Below are positions 15,521 through 24,212 of a stretch of 42,996 nucleotides of DNA, piece after piece. The stretch lies in the NCBI GenBank assembly GCA_944327365.1, contig CALVHI010000005.1:1-42996 (forward strand). Direction: 5' to 3'. The stretch's first letter is position 1. The number at the start of each line of letters is the position of its first letter. The DNA comes from an uncultured Bacilli bacterium (GTDB lineage Bacteria > Bacillota_I > Bacilli_A > RF39 > UBA660). The position numbers were made by a program, and so were the translations under genes. A model generated the notes under the pieces. It saw only the letters and a list, made by a program, of their open reading frames with translations. It searched no databases and had not been told where the DNA came from.

Positions 15521-15877
15521 AAATTTTATATTTTTACCAATAGAACCTCCTAATAAACTACTAATTATTAAAATCATATAATAAATAAGTCGATCTATAT
15601 TAAATGGACTTTTAAATAATATTAGATTTATTAATATTAATAATATTACAAAAGATATACCTAATTTTAAACCTAAAATAATACCTCTTTCTTTTGTTTT
15701 ATGACTTGCTAATATAGCTATAATAAAGAAGCTAATTGCAGTTAATATTATAGATAATTTATTAATTGTAATACTTTCTATACCAGTTAAATTAATGAAT
15801 GAAGTAATAAGTGCTATAACTATAATAAATATAAGAAATAAACCATAATATTTTAAATATTCTAATAATTTACTCAT
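15503..15877 (-). CDS. TIGR04086-like four-helix membrane protein
   Basis: This 124-residue protein has four hydrophobic helices (~10-30, 42-60, 65-90, 93-115). Between helices 2 and 3 it has HKTKERGIILGLKLG and near the end SLLGGSIGKN. This is the pattern of the TIGR04086/YrzE family of small Firmicutes membrane proteins. The ATG at 15877 is preceded by GGGTGAT; a GTG three codons upstream lies inside that site. Function of the family is unknown. It is convergent with the variable surface protein gene and overlaps its terminator. Confidence 0.75.
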   Translation of the reverse strand: MSKLLEYLKYYGLFLIFIIVIALITSFINLTGIESITINKLSIILTAISFFIIAILASHKTKERGIILGLKLGISFVILLILINLILFKSPFNIDRLIYYMILIISSLLGGSIGKNIKFKKARK

Positions 15878-15985
15878 GATTATCACCCATTAAATTATAT
15901 TAATAGTTATAAAAAATAATACAAAGTATTTTCTTTCTTGTTTAAAAAAAATATCTTTCTATCATAATAATAGTAGGTGATGCAA

Positions 15986-16636
15986 ATGGAATTATTTACT
16001 GTTATGTTTAGAACACTATTCTTTTATTTTTTTATAACTCTAGCTTATCGCATTATGGGAAAAAGAGAAGTAGGTCAATTAGGAATTATTGATCTTATAG
16101 TATCAATTCTAATCGCTGAATTAGTAGCAATAAGTATTGAAAATAGTAATGATTCTATTATGCTTACTATAGCTCCTATTACCCTTTTAGTAATACTGGA
16201 ATTACTACTAGCATATATTTCTATTAAATCAAGAACATTTAGAACTATTTTTGGTGGAAAACCATCATTAATTATTGTGAATGGAAAAATTAACTATCAT
16301 GAGATGGTACGCCAAAGATATAGTATGGATGATCTTTTACTCAGTCTAAGACAAAAGGAAATCCGTAATATTGAAGATGTTGAATATGCTTTTTTAGAAC
16401 CTAATGGTAAATTATCAATCTTTAAATATAATTTCTTTAAATTAAAAAGTGCTTATCCTATGCCTTTAATTGTAGATGGTACTCTACAGGATAAAGCTTT
16501 AAAATATATTCATAAAACAAAATCATGGTTAGAGCGGGAACTTGAAAAAAGAAAATTAAAATTAAAAGATGTTTTTTATGCTTTTTATAAGGGTGGCAAA
16601 ATATATTTAGTTAAGAAAGAAGAAACAATTAAATAG
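15986..16636 (+). CDS. DUF421 (YetF-type) membrane protein
   Basis: This 216-residue protein has three N-terminal transmembrane helices with the family motifs YRIMGKREVGQL and DLIVSILIAEL, followed by a cytosolic domain with GKPSLIIVNGKINYHEM, DLLLSLRQKEIRNIEDVEYAFLEPNGKLS and PLIVDG. It is a clear DUF421/YetF family member; the family includes YetF/YdfS-type proteins linked to spore germination in Bacillus. The ATG at 15986 follows AGGTG by 6 bp; earlier in-frame GTG and ATG codons overlap that ribosome site. Confidence 0.88.
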   Translation: MELFTVMFRTLFFYFFITLAYRIMGKREVGQLGIIDLIVSILIAELVAISIENSNDSIMLTIAPITLLVILELLLAYISIKSRTFRTIFGGKPSLIIVNGKINYHEMVRQRYSMDDLLLSLRQKEIRNIEDVEYAFLEPNGKLSIFKYNFFKLKSAYPMPLIVDGTLQDKALKYIHKTKSWLERELEKRKLKLKDVFYAFYKGGKIYLVKKEETIK

Positions 16637-16683
16637 TGTCAATTAAATGTAAATTAAATGATGTCTATTTTTAGGAAAGAAGA

Positions 16684-16711
16684 GGAAGAATGGACGAATT
16701 CTTCTTTTTTT
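16684..16711 (+). terminator. weak terminator or attenuator before fmt
   Basis: GAAGAAT (16685-16691) pairs with ATTCTTC (16698-16704) and is followed by seven T. It lies after the DUF421 gene and 25 bp before fmt. Confidence 0.6.
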
Positions 16712-16735
16712 GTTAAAATAATATTGGTGAAGAAA

Positions 16736-17662
16736 ATGATTAGAACTGTTTTTATGGGAACACCTCTTTTTGCTGTTCCTATTCTAGATACATTATTAGA
16801 ATATACAGATGTTATTTTAGTTGTAACGACGCCAGATAAATGTGTTGGTAGAAAAAAGGAACTTACTTTATCTTCAGTAAAACAAGAAGCTTTAAAAAGA
16901 GGAATACCTGTATTTCAGCCTAATAAAATAAGAGAAGACTATGAAGAAATTAGCAAATTAAAACCTGATTTAATTATCACTTGTGCTTATGGTCAAATTC
17001 TTCCTAAAGAACTTTTAGATTTACCTCCTTTAGGCTGTATTAATATTCACGCCTCTCTTCTACCACTTTACAGAGGAGGAGCACCCATTCAGTATGCATT
17101 AATAAATGGGGATGAAAAAACCGGAATTACAATAATGTATATGGATGAGAAAATGGATACAGGAGATATTATAGCTCAAGAGAGTATTCCTATTTTAGCT
17201 AGTGATAATTTAGGTTCATTAAGTGCTAAATTAAGTAAGCTAGGATCAAGCTTGCTCGCTAAGACTTTGCCAAGCATCATAAATAAAACAAATAAACGTG
17301 AAAAACAACAAGAACAGAAAGCAACATATGCTTATACAATTAAAAGAGAAGATGAACATCTTGATTTTCATAAGACTTCAGAAGAAATAAATAACCTAGT
17401 TAGAGCGTTAAATCCTAAACCCTATGCTAATATATTATTAGATGATGAAGAGACTAAAATAATAGAAGGGTATGTTGGAAACGAAACTAAAATGAATGCT
17501 GCAACAATTTGTGAGATTAAGAAAGATGCTATAGGTATTGCATGTCAAGATAAAGTGTTTTATGTAACAAAATTAAAGCCCTTTGGAAAAAAAGAAATGA
17601 GTGCTAAAGATTATTTAAATGGGGTAAATAAAGAAGAGCTAATGTTAAAGGTAGTAAAGTAG
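16736..17662 (+). CDS. fmt: methionyl-tRNA formyltransferase
   Basis: This enzyme transfers a formyl group from 10-formyl-tetrahydrofolate to initiator Met-tRNA. The N-terminal Rossmann-type domain starts IRTVFMGTPLFAVPIL. The catalytic set is present: Asn103 and His105 in INIHASLLP, followed by YRGGAPIQ, and Asp141 in MDTGDI. The C-terminal OB-like domain spans ~205-308. At 308 residues it is normal in length. The ATG at 16736 is chosen because it matches the family N-terminus and follows GGTGAAG; upstream frame extension crosses the terminator-like hairpin. It leads the fmt-to-rpe gene run of translation and signalling genes. Confidence 0.95.
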   Translation: MIRTVFMGTPLFAVPILDTLLEYTDVILVVTTPDKCVGRKKELTLSSVKQEALKRGIPVFQPNKIREDYEEISKLKPDLIITCAYGQILPKELLDLPPLGCINIHASLLPLYRGGAPIQYALINGDEKTGITIMYMDEKMDTGDIIAQESIPILASDNLGSLSAKLSKLGSSLLAKTLPSIINKTNKREKQQEQKATYAYTIKREDEHLDFHKTSEEINNLVRALNPKPYANILLDDEETKIIEGYVGNETKMNAATICEIKKDAIGIACQDKVFYVTKLKPFGKKEMSAKDYLNGVNKEELMLKVVK

Positions 17663-17670
17663 GTGATAAT

Positions 17671-18357
17671 TTGAAGAAGAAAGAAAAAAAGCCAAGTCAG
17701 TTAAAAGCATGGCGAATGAAGATGAAATCTACACCAAGAGGAAAAGCTATATTAAAACTGATTTATTGGGCAATATTTTTTATCATTTTATTTTTATTAT
17801 TTAGTGTTGCCTCTCTTTTTCAAAGTGATAATCCACCAGTTCCAGTTACAGAAGATGAGCCAATCAAACAAGAGCAGGATACTAAAAAAAGCCTTGATGT
17901 ATTAGAAAGTGAACTTTTATCCAGTACATATCGCTATCAATATTACATAGAAGAAAATAATAATAGCTATTTTTTTGAAGGATTAAAAGCTTTAGATCAT
18001 ATAGAGGGATATAAAAGTTATAATGGCATTTCTTCGGGAGTGCTTCGCTATTATATTGATCAATCGGGAACTTATGAAATAAAAGGAGAAGAAAAGGTAC
18101 TTATAACTAATTTATATGAAGGCTTACAAAAAAATTTTTTGAACTTAGAATCTTTATTTCAAATCATGAATCAATTACCACTAATGCTTGATCAAAGTAA
18201 TTCTTATCCAGTATATACTGCTAAAGATGCTAATTACCAATATACTTTAAATATAAGTAAAGAGGGTACAGTCATCACAGATATCTCTATTGTATCTTTA
18301 GATAATCTTAGTTCTTACTTATTAAGTTTTACTGATGTTTTAGGAGAAGAAGAATGA
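17671..18357 (+). CDS. membrane-anchored protein of unknown function between fmt and rlmN
   Basis: This 228-residue protein probably starts at TTG 17671, eight bases after AGGTGAT; the first ATG is 15 codons later inside a basic region. A Lys-rich cytosolic head is followed by one transmembrane helix (~29-50), a Pro/Glu linker (~52-70), and an extracellular body of ~155 residues with alternating helices and strands. No family is recognised. It overlaps rlmN by 4 bp. In Bacillus the rRNA methyltransferase rsmB occupies this place; this protein has no methyltransferase motifs. Confidence 0.85.
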   Translation: MKKKEKKPSQLKAWRMKMKSTPRGKAILKLIYWAIFFIILFLLFSVASLFQSDNPPVPVTEDEPIKQEQDTKKSLDVLESELLSSTYRYQYYIEENNNSYFFEGLKALDHIEGYKSYNGISSGVLRYYIDQSGTYEIKGEEKVLITNLYEGLQKNFLNLESLFQIMNQLPLMLDQSNSYPVYTAKDANYQYTLNISKEGTVITDISIVSLDNLSSYLLSFTDVLGEEE

Positions 18358-19370
18358 ATTTATTTGGAATAACCAAACAAGATTTAGAGAACTATTTTGA
18401 AAAAATAGGCGAAAAAAAGTTTAAAGCAACCCAAGTATTTGAATGGATTTATCAAAAAAGAGTATGGGATATTGATTTGTTTAGTAATATTAAAAAAGAG
18501 AAGCGTGAACAATTAAAGAAAGATTTTAATTTAGATTTAATTAAAATTGTCAAAAGACAAGAAGATGAGTTAACTTATAAATATTTGTTTCGTCTTTTAG
18601 ATGGAGAGTTTATTGAAGCAGTTGTTATGATGCATAATTATGGGCTTAGCATATGTGTATCTAGTGAAGTTGGCTGTAATATGAGTTGTGCTTTTTGTGA
18701 GTCAGGAAGACTTAAAAAGCGTCGTAATTTAAAGTCCTATGAAATGGTAGAGCAAATTTTGTTGATTGAAAAAGATTTAGGCAAAAGAATTAGTAATGTT
18801 GTTATAATGGGTATTGGAGAGCCACTAGATAATTATGATAATGTTTGTCAATTTATCTATATTATAAATGATGCTAAGGGCATTCAAATTGGTGCAAGAC
18901 ATATTACAGTCTCTACGTGTGGGTTAGTCCCCAAAATATTAGATTTAGCTCATTTTCCTATTCAAGTGAATTTAGCGATTTCTCTTCATGCTCCTAATGA
19001 TGAACTTCGTAGTAAGCTTATGCCTGTCAACAAAGTGTATAGTATTTCCCTATTAATTGAAGCAATTCGTGAATTTTTGCAAATTACAAGTAGACGAGTG
19101 ACGATTGAATATGTTATGCTTAATAATGTAAATGATAGTAGAACTCAGGCAATAGAACTTGCTTGTTTGCTAAAGGGAATGAATGTTTATGTGAATTTAA
19201 TTCCATATAACGAAACGAATCATTTAGAGTTTAAGCGAAGTAGTAAAAAAAGAATAAAAGCATTTTATGATGAATTAAAACATCAACATATAGATGTTAC
19301 TATCCGTAAAGAGTTTGGCTCAAAAATAGATGCAGCCTGTGGGCAATTAAGAGGGAGAGAGATCGAGTGA
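18354..19370 (+). CDS. rlmN: RlmN-family radical SAM 23S rRNA/tRNA adenine C2-methyltransferase
   Basis: This enzyme methylates A2503 of 23S rRNA (and tRNA A37 in some species) at C2. The radical SAM cluster motif C-x3-C-x2-C is present at Cys108, Cys112 and Cys115 (GCNMSCAFCESG). GIGEPLDNYDNV and HITVSTCGLVPKI follow, and the second catalytic Cys329 lies in the C-terminal AACGQLRG. The sequence after the cluster (ESGRLKKRRNL) belongs to a Firmicutes subtype distinct from the Bacillus CASTLGGLKRNL type. Cfr (C8 methylation, antibiotic resistance) shares the fold, but genomic place favours housekeeping RlmN. It overlaps both neighbours by 4 bp. Confidence 0.92.
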   Translation: MNLFGITKQDLENYFEKIGEKKFKATQVFEWIYQKRVWDIDLFSNIKKEKREQLKKDFNLDLIKIVKRQEDELTYKYLFRLLDGEFIEAVVMMHNYGLSICVSSEVGCNMSCAFCESGRLKKRRNLKSYEMVEQILLIEKDLGKRISNVVIMGIGEPLDNYDNVCQFIYIINDAKGIQIGARHITVSTCGLVPKILDLAHFPIQVNLAISLHAPNDELRSKLMPVNKVYSISLLIEAIREFLQITSRRVTIEYVMLNNVNDSRTQAIELACLLKGMNVYVNLIPYNETNHLEFKRSSKKRIKAFYDELKHQHIDVTIRKEFGSKIDAACGQLRGREIE

Positions 19371-20116
19371 AATCATTTTATTTGACAGATACCGGAAAGA
19401 TTAGAACTCATAATGAAGATTCAGTCACTATCCTAAAAAATGCTAATAACGAACATTTAATGATTGTTTGTGATGGAATGGGAGGTCATAGAAAAGGTGA
19501 AGTAGCTAGTTCCATGGCAATTACAGCTTTAGGAAGTAGATTTAACAAGATTTCTAGTATTGGTTCTAAATTAGATGCAGTTAATTGGTTAAATGATAGT
19601 ATTAGTGAAATTAATAAAAATATTTTAGAATATGCTAATAATCATCCAGATTCAGTTGGTATGGGCACAACTATTGTTGTTGCACTATTAACTCATGATT
19701 ATTTGATTTTTGGCAATATTGGTGATTCATCTGGATTTGTAATGAAAAATGGTGGACTTCATAAAGTAACAAAAGATCATACTTTAGTTAATCTTTTGGT
19801 ACAAGCTGGTAATTTAACTCCTGAAGAAGCTAAATTTCATCCTAAAAGAAATGTTTTAATGAAAGCTTTAGGAGCAGCACCAACAGTTCAATTAGATATT
19901 TTTGATGTAGATATGACAATTGATGCAATATTACTTTGTAGTGATGGCTTAACTAATATGCTTACGAATGATCAAATAGAGAAAGTGTTAAATGATTCTG
20001 AATTAGATATTGAAGAAAAAGTGAGTAAATTAATTCGTAAGTGTAATGCTAGAGGGGGTACAGATAATATTTCGATTGCTTATTTATTAATTAATGAAGG
20101 GAGTAAGGAATCATGA
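19367..20116 (+). CDS. prpC: PrpC, PP2C-type serine/threonine phosphatase
   Basis: This 249-residue manganese-dependent phosphatase reverses phosphorylation by its partner kinase PrkC. PP2C motifs appear in order: DTGKIRTHNEDS at the N-terminus, VCDGMGGHRKGE (~34-45), GMGTTIVVALL, GNIGDSSGF, a DHTLVNLLVQAGNLT flap, LLCSDGLTNML and GGTDNIS near the C-terminus, supplying the metal-binding aspartates. The GTG start overlaps the rlmN stop (GTGA). The stop overlaps the prkC start, a tight coupling conserved in Firmicutes. Confidence 0.96.
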   Translation: MKSFYLTDTGKIRTHNEDSVTILKNANNEHLMIVCDGMGGHRKGEVASSMAITALGSRFNKISSIGSKLDAVNWLNDSISEINKNILEYANNHPDSVGMGTTIVVALLTHDYLIFGNIGDSSGFVMKNGGLHKVTKDHTLVNLLVQAGNLTPEEAKFHPKRNVLMKALGAAPTVQLDIFDVDMTIDAILLCSDGLTNMLTNDQIEKVLNDSELDIEEKVSKLIRKCNARGGTDNISIAYLLINEGSKES

Positions 20117-21870
20117 TCATGAAAGGGCAAAAGATTAGTGACCGTTACCAAATTATTAAATCGATTGGTGAAGGAGGAATGGCTAATGTATATCTTGCTT
20201 ATGATACCATTTTAGATCGTAATGTTGCCGTAAAAGTTTTACGCGGTGATTTATCAAACGACGAAAAGTTTGTTAGACGGTTTCAAAGGGAAGCACTAGC
20301 AGCATCTAGTCTTACTCATCCTAATATTGTAGAAGTATATGATGTTGGTGAAGATAATGGTGAATATTATATTGTTATGGAGTATATAGAAGGAAAGCAT
20401 TTAAAAAATTTGCTTAAAAAAAGAGGTAAGTTAACACTAAGTGAAGCTGTTGATATTATGTTACAAATTACAGATGGTATGGCAACAGCTCATGATTCCT
20501 ATATCATTCACCGGGATATCAAGCCTCAAAATATTATGATCTTAGAAAATGGACTTGTTAAAATTACTGATTTTGGTATTGCAATGGCGATGAATGCTAC
20601 CCAATTAACGCAAACCAATTCTGTTATGGGAAGTGTACATTACTTACCTCCTGAACAAGCTAGCGGGCAAGGATCAACTTTGCAAAGTGACATTTATTCG
20701 ATGGGTATAGTAATGTATGAGTTAATTACGGGTGAACTTCCCTTTAAAGGAGATAATGCAGTTGAAATAGCTCTTAAACATTTAAAAGAGCCAATTCCAG
20801 ATATTAGAGAAAAAATACCTAATGTTCCTAATAGTGTTTATAATATCATTAAAAGAGCAACAGCAAAAAATCCGAAAAATCGATATCATGATGCAAGAGA
20901 AATGCATGAAGATTTATTGACTTGTTTAGATGATTCCCGGAGGAATGAAGAAATTATTTCCTTTAAATATCCTGAATCAGAAGCAGATGATACCAAGATT
21001 ATGAAAATGGTAAAAGAAAATAAGAGAGAAAAAGAAGAAAAGAAAAAAGAAAATGAAGAAGTAATAGCAAAAAAGATTACAGGTGATGATTTGAAGAAGC
21101 AAAATAAATTATTAATTATTTTAGCGTTTGTTTTTACAGGGCTTATCGTAGGCATTACGGCACTAATAGTTTTTATCCCACTTTTAACTGGTGGTAGTAG
21201 TATTAAAGTTCCTGATGTAACGGATATGACAGTAAGTGAGGCAATAGATGCTTTACAAGATGCTGGGTTTGTTGTATCAGACGAGCAAAGGGAAGTAGAT
21301 TCAACAGAAATTGAGGAAGGCAGAGTAGTCAGAACGAGTCCAGCGGTAGGCAGTGAGCGAAAAGAAGGAACAACAATTACACTTTATGTTTCTCTAGGTG
21401 ATACACAAATTGAGATTGAAAATTATACTGGGGCAAGTTATTTGGAAGTAAAAGGAAGACTAGAAGCTTTAGGATTATATGTGTTAATTGAAAGAAAAGA
21501 TGTAGAAGATACAGAAGAAGATAAATATGAAGATGGTGTGATTATTGAGCAGTCGATTGAACCGGGACAAAAAGTTTCAGCCGGGACAAATATTACTCTT
21601 TATATTCCAAATATTGTAACGAATTATCCTGATTTTACGAATGGAGAATATACAGTAGAAGATATTGAAGATTTTGCAGAAACTTATGAGTTAGAAGTAG
21701 AATTTACATATTTAGAAACAAGTGAGTATGAACCAGATACAATTATAGATCAATCAAGGCCAGAAGGGCAAAGAGTAGTAGCTGGCCAAACAATTAAGAT
21801 TACAGTTGCTAAAGAACCTTCTTTAGAAGAAGGCCCTATAGAAGGGGAATGTCCAAACGGTATATGTTAA
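20113..21870 (+). CDS. prkC: PrkC, PASTA-domain serine/threonine kinase
   Basis: This membrane kinase senses peptidoglycan fragments and controls cell-wall growth, dormancy exit and stress. The kinase domain (~11-270) has GEGGMANVY, VAVK (Lys41), HRDIKPQN (133-140) and DFG (153-155). A charged linker leads to a transmembrane helix (~332-358). Three extracellular PASTA repeats follow (~364-428, ~431-501, ~502-575). The protein ends with a short tail ECPNGIC. Start 20113 overlaps the prpC stop (ATGA); ATG 20119 is an alternative with slightly better spacing to AAGGA. In spore formers PrkC triggers germination in response to muropeptides, which fits the coat genes in this window. Confidence 0.96.
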   Translation: MIMKGQKISDRYQIIKSIGEGGMANVYLAYDTILDRNVAVKVLRGDLSNDEKFVRRFQREALAASSLTHPNIVEVYDVGEDNGEYYIVMEYIEGKHLKNLLKKRGKLTLSEAVDIMLQITDGMATAHDSYIIHRDIKPQNIMILENGLVKITDFGIAMAMNATQLTQTNSVMGSVHYLPPEQASGQGSTLQSDIYSMGIVMYELITGELPFKGDNAVEIALKHLKEPIPDIREKIPNVPNSVYNIIKRATAKNPKNRYHDAREMHEDLLTCLDDSRRNEEIISFKYPESEADDTKIMKMVKENKREKEEKKKENEEVIAKKITGDDLKKQNKLLIILAFVFTGLIVGITALIVFIPLLTGGSSIKVPDVTDMTVSEAIDALQDAGFVVSDEQREVDSTEIEEGRVVRTSPAVGSERKEGTTITLYVSLGDTQIEIENYTGASYLEVKGRLEALGLYVLIERKDVEDTEEDKYEDGVIIEQSIEPGQKVSAGTNITLYIPNIVTNYPDFTNGEYTVEDIEDFAETYELEVEFTYLETSEYEPDTIIDQSRPEGQRVVAGQTIKITVAKEPSLEEGPIEGECPNGIC

Positions 21871-22691
21871 CAGGAAGAATTATAAAAAACATTAGTGATG
21901 TTTATACTGTAAAAGTAGGCGATAATTTTTATGAATGTAAAGCTAGAGGTAAGTTTCGTAATATGGGACTTACTCCTTTAGTTGGAGATATGGTTTTATT
22001 TGATGAGCAAAGTCTTTATATTTTAAAATTACTAGAAAGGAAAAATAAATTAGATCGCCCCAATATTAGTAATATTGATGTAGCTCTTATAATAACTAGT
22101 GTAAAAAAGCCCCAACTATCTTTGCTTTTATTAGATAAACAAATAACAAATATAAAATTAAATAATATTGAGCCAATACTTGTATTTACTAAACTAGATT
22201 TATTAAGTAATGATGAATTAAAAGAAATAAAAAAAATAATGAAGTATTATAAGAAATTGGGATATAAAGTGTTTAAAAACACCAAAATAAAGCCTCTTAT
22301 TCATGTGCTAAAGAAGAAAGTAGTTGTTTTAACGGGACAGACTGGAGCTGGTAAATCAAGTTTACTCAATAAATTTGATCAAAACTTAAATTTAAAAACA
22401 GCAGAAATTAGTGAAGCTTTAGGAAGAGGAAAACATACGACCAGACATACGGAATTTTACTTTGTATATGATATCTTGATCGCTGATACTCCAGGCTTTT
22501 CTGCTTTAGATTTAAAGGATTATTCTAAAGAAGAAATTAGAGATTCTTTTCCTGAGTTTTCCAAATATACTTGTGAATTTAAAAATTGTTTTCATGATAA
22601 AGAACAAAACTGTAAAATAAAAAAACAAGTAGAAGAAGGAATTATATGGAGAAGTAGGTATGAAAATTACTTACAATTATTAAAGAGGTGA
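21849..22691 (+). CDS. rsgA: RsgA, circularly permuted ribosome-assembly GTPase
   Basis: This GTPase helps mature the 30S ribosomal subunit. An OB-fold N-terminus precedes a GTPase domain with permuted motif order: G4 FTKLDLL (~112-118), then G1 GQTGAGKSS, then G3 DTPG. A C-terminal zinc site has Cys, Cys, His and Cys in TCEFKNCFHDKEQNC. ATG 21849 is the upstream start. ATG 21864 (MLTGRIIKN) matches the family N-terminus better, and both lie within the end of prkC. It is slightly short (275-280 versus ~290-300 residues) but complete. Its place in the prpC-prkC-rsgA-rpe run is canonical, and RsgA is a known PrkC substrate in Bacillus. Confidence 0.93.
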   Translation: MSKRYMLTGRIIKNISDVYTVKVGDNFYECKARGKFRNMGLTPLVGDMVLFDEQSLYILKLLERKNKLDRPNISNIDVALIITSVKKPQLSLLLLDKQITNIKLNNIEPILVFTKLDLLSNDELKEIKKIMKYYKKLGYKVFKNTKIKPLIHVLKKKVVVLTGQTGAGKSSLLNKFDQNLNLKTAEISEALGRGKHTTRHTEFYFVYDILIADTPGFSALDLKDYSKEEIRDSFPEFSKYTCEFKNCFHDKEQNCKIKKQVEEGIIWRSRYENYLQLLKR

Positions 22692-22695
22692 AATT

Positions 22696-23334
22696 ATGGA
22701 AATATCGGTTTCTTATTTGAGTAGTAAATATGATATAAAAAAGACCATTGATTTAATTGAAATGACAAATGCTGATTATATTCATGTTGATTTAATGGAT
22801 GGAGGATTTGTTCCAGCAAAAAATTTTAATTTATTAGAAGTAGTTACTTTATTAAAGTCTGTTAAAAAAAAGCTAGATATACACTTAATGGTATTCGATC
22901 CTATAATTTATATTGATGATTTAGCTAAGCTTAAACCTCAATACATTACTTTTCATATTGAAGCAACAAAAGATATTGTTAAAACAATAGAAAAAATAAA
23001 AGAAAAAAACATAAATGTTGGACTAGCTATTAAACCTGATACTAATATTTATGAATTAATTCCCTATTTATCTTTTGTAGATTTAGTTTTAATTATGAGT
23101 GTCAATCCTGGATGGGGTGGGCAAAATTTTATGCCAGAAGCTATTTCCCACTTTAAAGAACTGCTTAAAATAAGAGAAGATAATCATTTATCATTTAAAA
23201 TAGAAATGGATGGAGGAATAAATAAGGAGACTATTCAGCTTGTACCAAAACTAGATATTGCTGTAAGCGGATCGTTTGTTTGTACCAGTGATAATTATCA
23301 AGCTAGAATTGATGAATTAAAGCAAAATCATTGA
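22696..23334 (+). CDS. rpe: ribulose-phosphate 3-epimerase
   Basis: This 212-residue TIM-barrel enzyme interconverts ribulose-5-phosphate and xylulose-5-phosphate in the pentose phosphate pathway. Family motifs: HVDLMDGGFVP (metal His and Asp), LDIHLMVFDP, TFHIEA, the phosphate-binding stretch MSVNPGWGGQNF, and EMDGGIN with the catalytic Asp. The start follows AAAGAGGTGA. The serine in the N-terminal ISVSYLSS replaces the usual SPSILSAD. It ends the rlmN-to-rpe operon. A new promoter begins at its last codons. Confidence 0.94.
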   Translation: MEISVSYLSSKYDIKKTIDLIEMTNADYIHVDLMDGGFVPAKNFNLLEVVTLLKSVKKKLDIHLMVFDPIIYIDDLAKLKPQYITFHIEATKDIVKTIEKIKEKNINVGLAIKPDTNIYELIPYLSFVDLVLIMSVNPGWGGQNFMPEAISHFKELLKIREDNHLSFKIEMDGGINKETIQLVPKLDIAVSGSFVCTSDNYQARIDELKQNH

Positions 23335-23358
23335 CAATGTGATTATTTGTGTTATAAT
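23331..23358 (+). promoter_or_regulatory. strong promoter of a short RNA after rpe
   Basis: TTGACA at 23331-23336, a 16-bp spacer, and TATAAT at 23353-23358 form a perfect consensus hexamer pair. It overlaps the rpe stop codon and faces a region without an ORF. Confidence 0.8.
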
Positions 23359-23364
23359 AATAAA

Positions 23365-23464
23365 GTAATAAAAGTCACATCCTGCCTATATAGCTCGTTT
23401 CTTATATATGGGCGGGATAGTTTCAAATTTCATTAGTGGGACCCTTTAAATTCCCACATTTTTT
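23365..23464 (+). ncRNA. candidate ~100-nt structured small RNA
   Basis: Downstream of the promoter lies a 14-bp helix: 23379-23392 (ATCCTGCCTATATA) pairs with 23405-23418 with three G-U pairs and a 12-nt loop. After an unpaired A/T-rich stretch comes a terminator hairpin, GTGGGA (23436-23441) with TCCCAC (23452-23457), followed by six T. There is no ORF. A separate weak -10 (TATAAT 23488-23493) precedes the next gene, so this looks like a free-standing RNA. It does not match tRNA, 4.5S/SRP, tmRNA, RNase P or T-box motifs that I know. A leader or attenuator for the pseudouridine synthase is the alternative. Confidence 0.6.
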
Positions 23465-23514
23465 GTTAAAATTAAATAAATTTATGATATAATTTAAAAG
23501 GCTGAGGAAAATAT

Positions 23515-24159
23515 ATGAAGAAACTAGATATAATTTATGAAGATAATAAGATCTTGGTAGTTAATAAACCCAGTAAAATGCTAACGATTAGTGATGGAAC
23601 CTATGCTCCTACGCTTTATGAAATGGCACGACAATATGTCAAGAAGAAGCATAAATCTAATAAGATATTTATTGTTCATCGTCTTGATAAAGCAACATCA
23701 GGAGTAGTATTATTTGCTAAAGAAGAGGAAGTAAAAAGAAGTCTTCAAGATCATTGGAATGATATTGCATATAGAGAATATATTGCTATTTTAGAAGGAA
23801 AACTAAATGAAGATAATGGTATCATAACAAACTATTTATTAGAAGATCGCACTCATAAAGTTTATGCTTCAAAAGATAAAAAAGGTGAGTATGCCCAAAC
23901 GCAATATAAAGTTATAAATCGAACAAATAAAAATACAGTAGTAAAAGTTATTATTAAAACAGGTAAGAGAAATCAAATTCGCGTTGCTTTTCAATCAATA
24001 GGATATCCTATTATTGGTGATAAAAAATATGGAAGTAAGACCAATCCCATTAAAAGATTAGGCCTTCATGCTTATCAATTAAAAATAAAAATTGATGGAA
24101 AATATCTTGAATTTACAGCTAAACCACCTATTAGCTTTACACCATATTTGGGAAAATAG
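23515..24159 (+). CDS. RluA/RluD-family pseudouridine synthase
   Basis: This 214-residue enzyme isomerises uridine to pseudouridine in rRNA or tRNA. Motifs: LVVNKPSKMLT near the N-terminus, the catalytic aspartate in HRLDKATSGVVLFAK (~60-75), YREYIAILEG, GKRNQIRVAFQSIGYPIIGD and RLGLHAYQL. There is no S4 RNA-binding domain, so it is the short RluA/TruC-like type rather than full RluD. The exact target base cannot be read from sequence. GCTGAGGA precedes the start. Confidence 0.9.
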   Translation: MKKLDIIYEDNKILVVNKPSKMLTISDGTYAPTLYEMARQYVKKKHKSNKIFIVHRLDKATSGVVLFAKEEEVKRSLQDHWNDIAYREYIAILEGKLNEDNGIITNYLLEDRTHKVYASKDKKGEYAQTQYKVINRTNKNTVVKVIIKTGKRNQIRVAFQSIGYPIIGDKKYGSKTNPIKRLGLHAYQLKIKIDGKYLEFTAKPPISFTPYLGK

Positions 24160-24212
24160 ATGCAGTTTACTTAAAAATATAGTAAAATAAAAGTGTTAGT
24201 GAGGGAAGATTT

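Noticed and set aside
20886-21155. Minus-strand ORF inside prkC
   Set aside because: Shadow of the charged linker and transmembrane segment of the kinase; no start signal.
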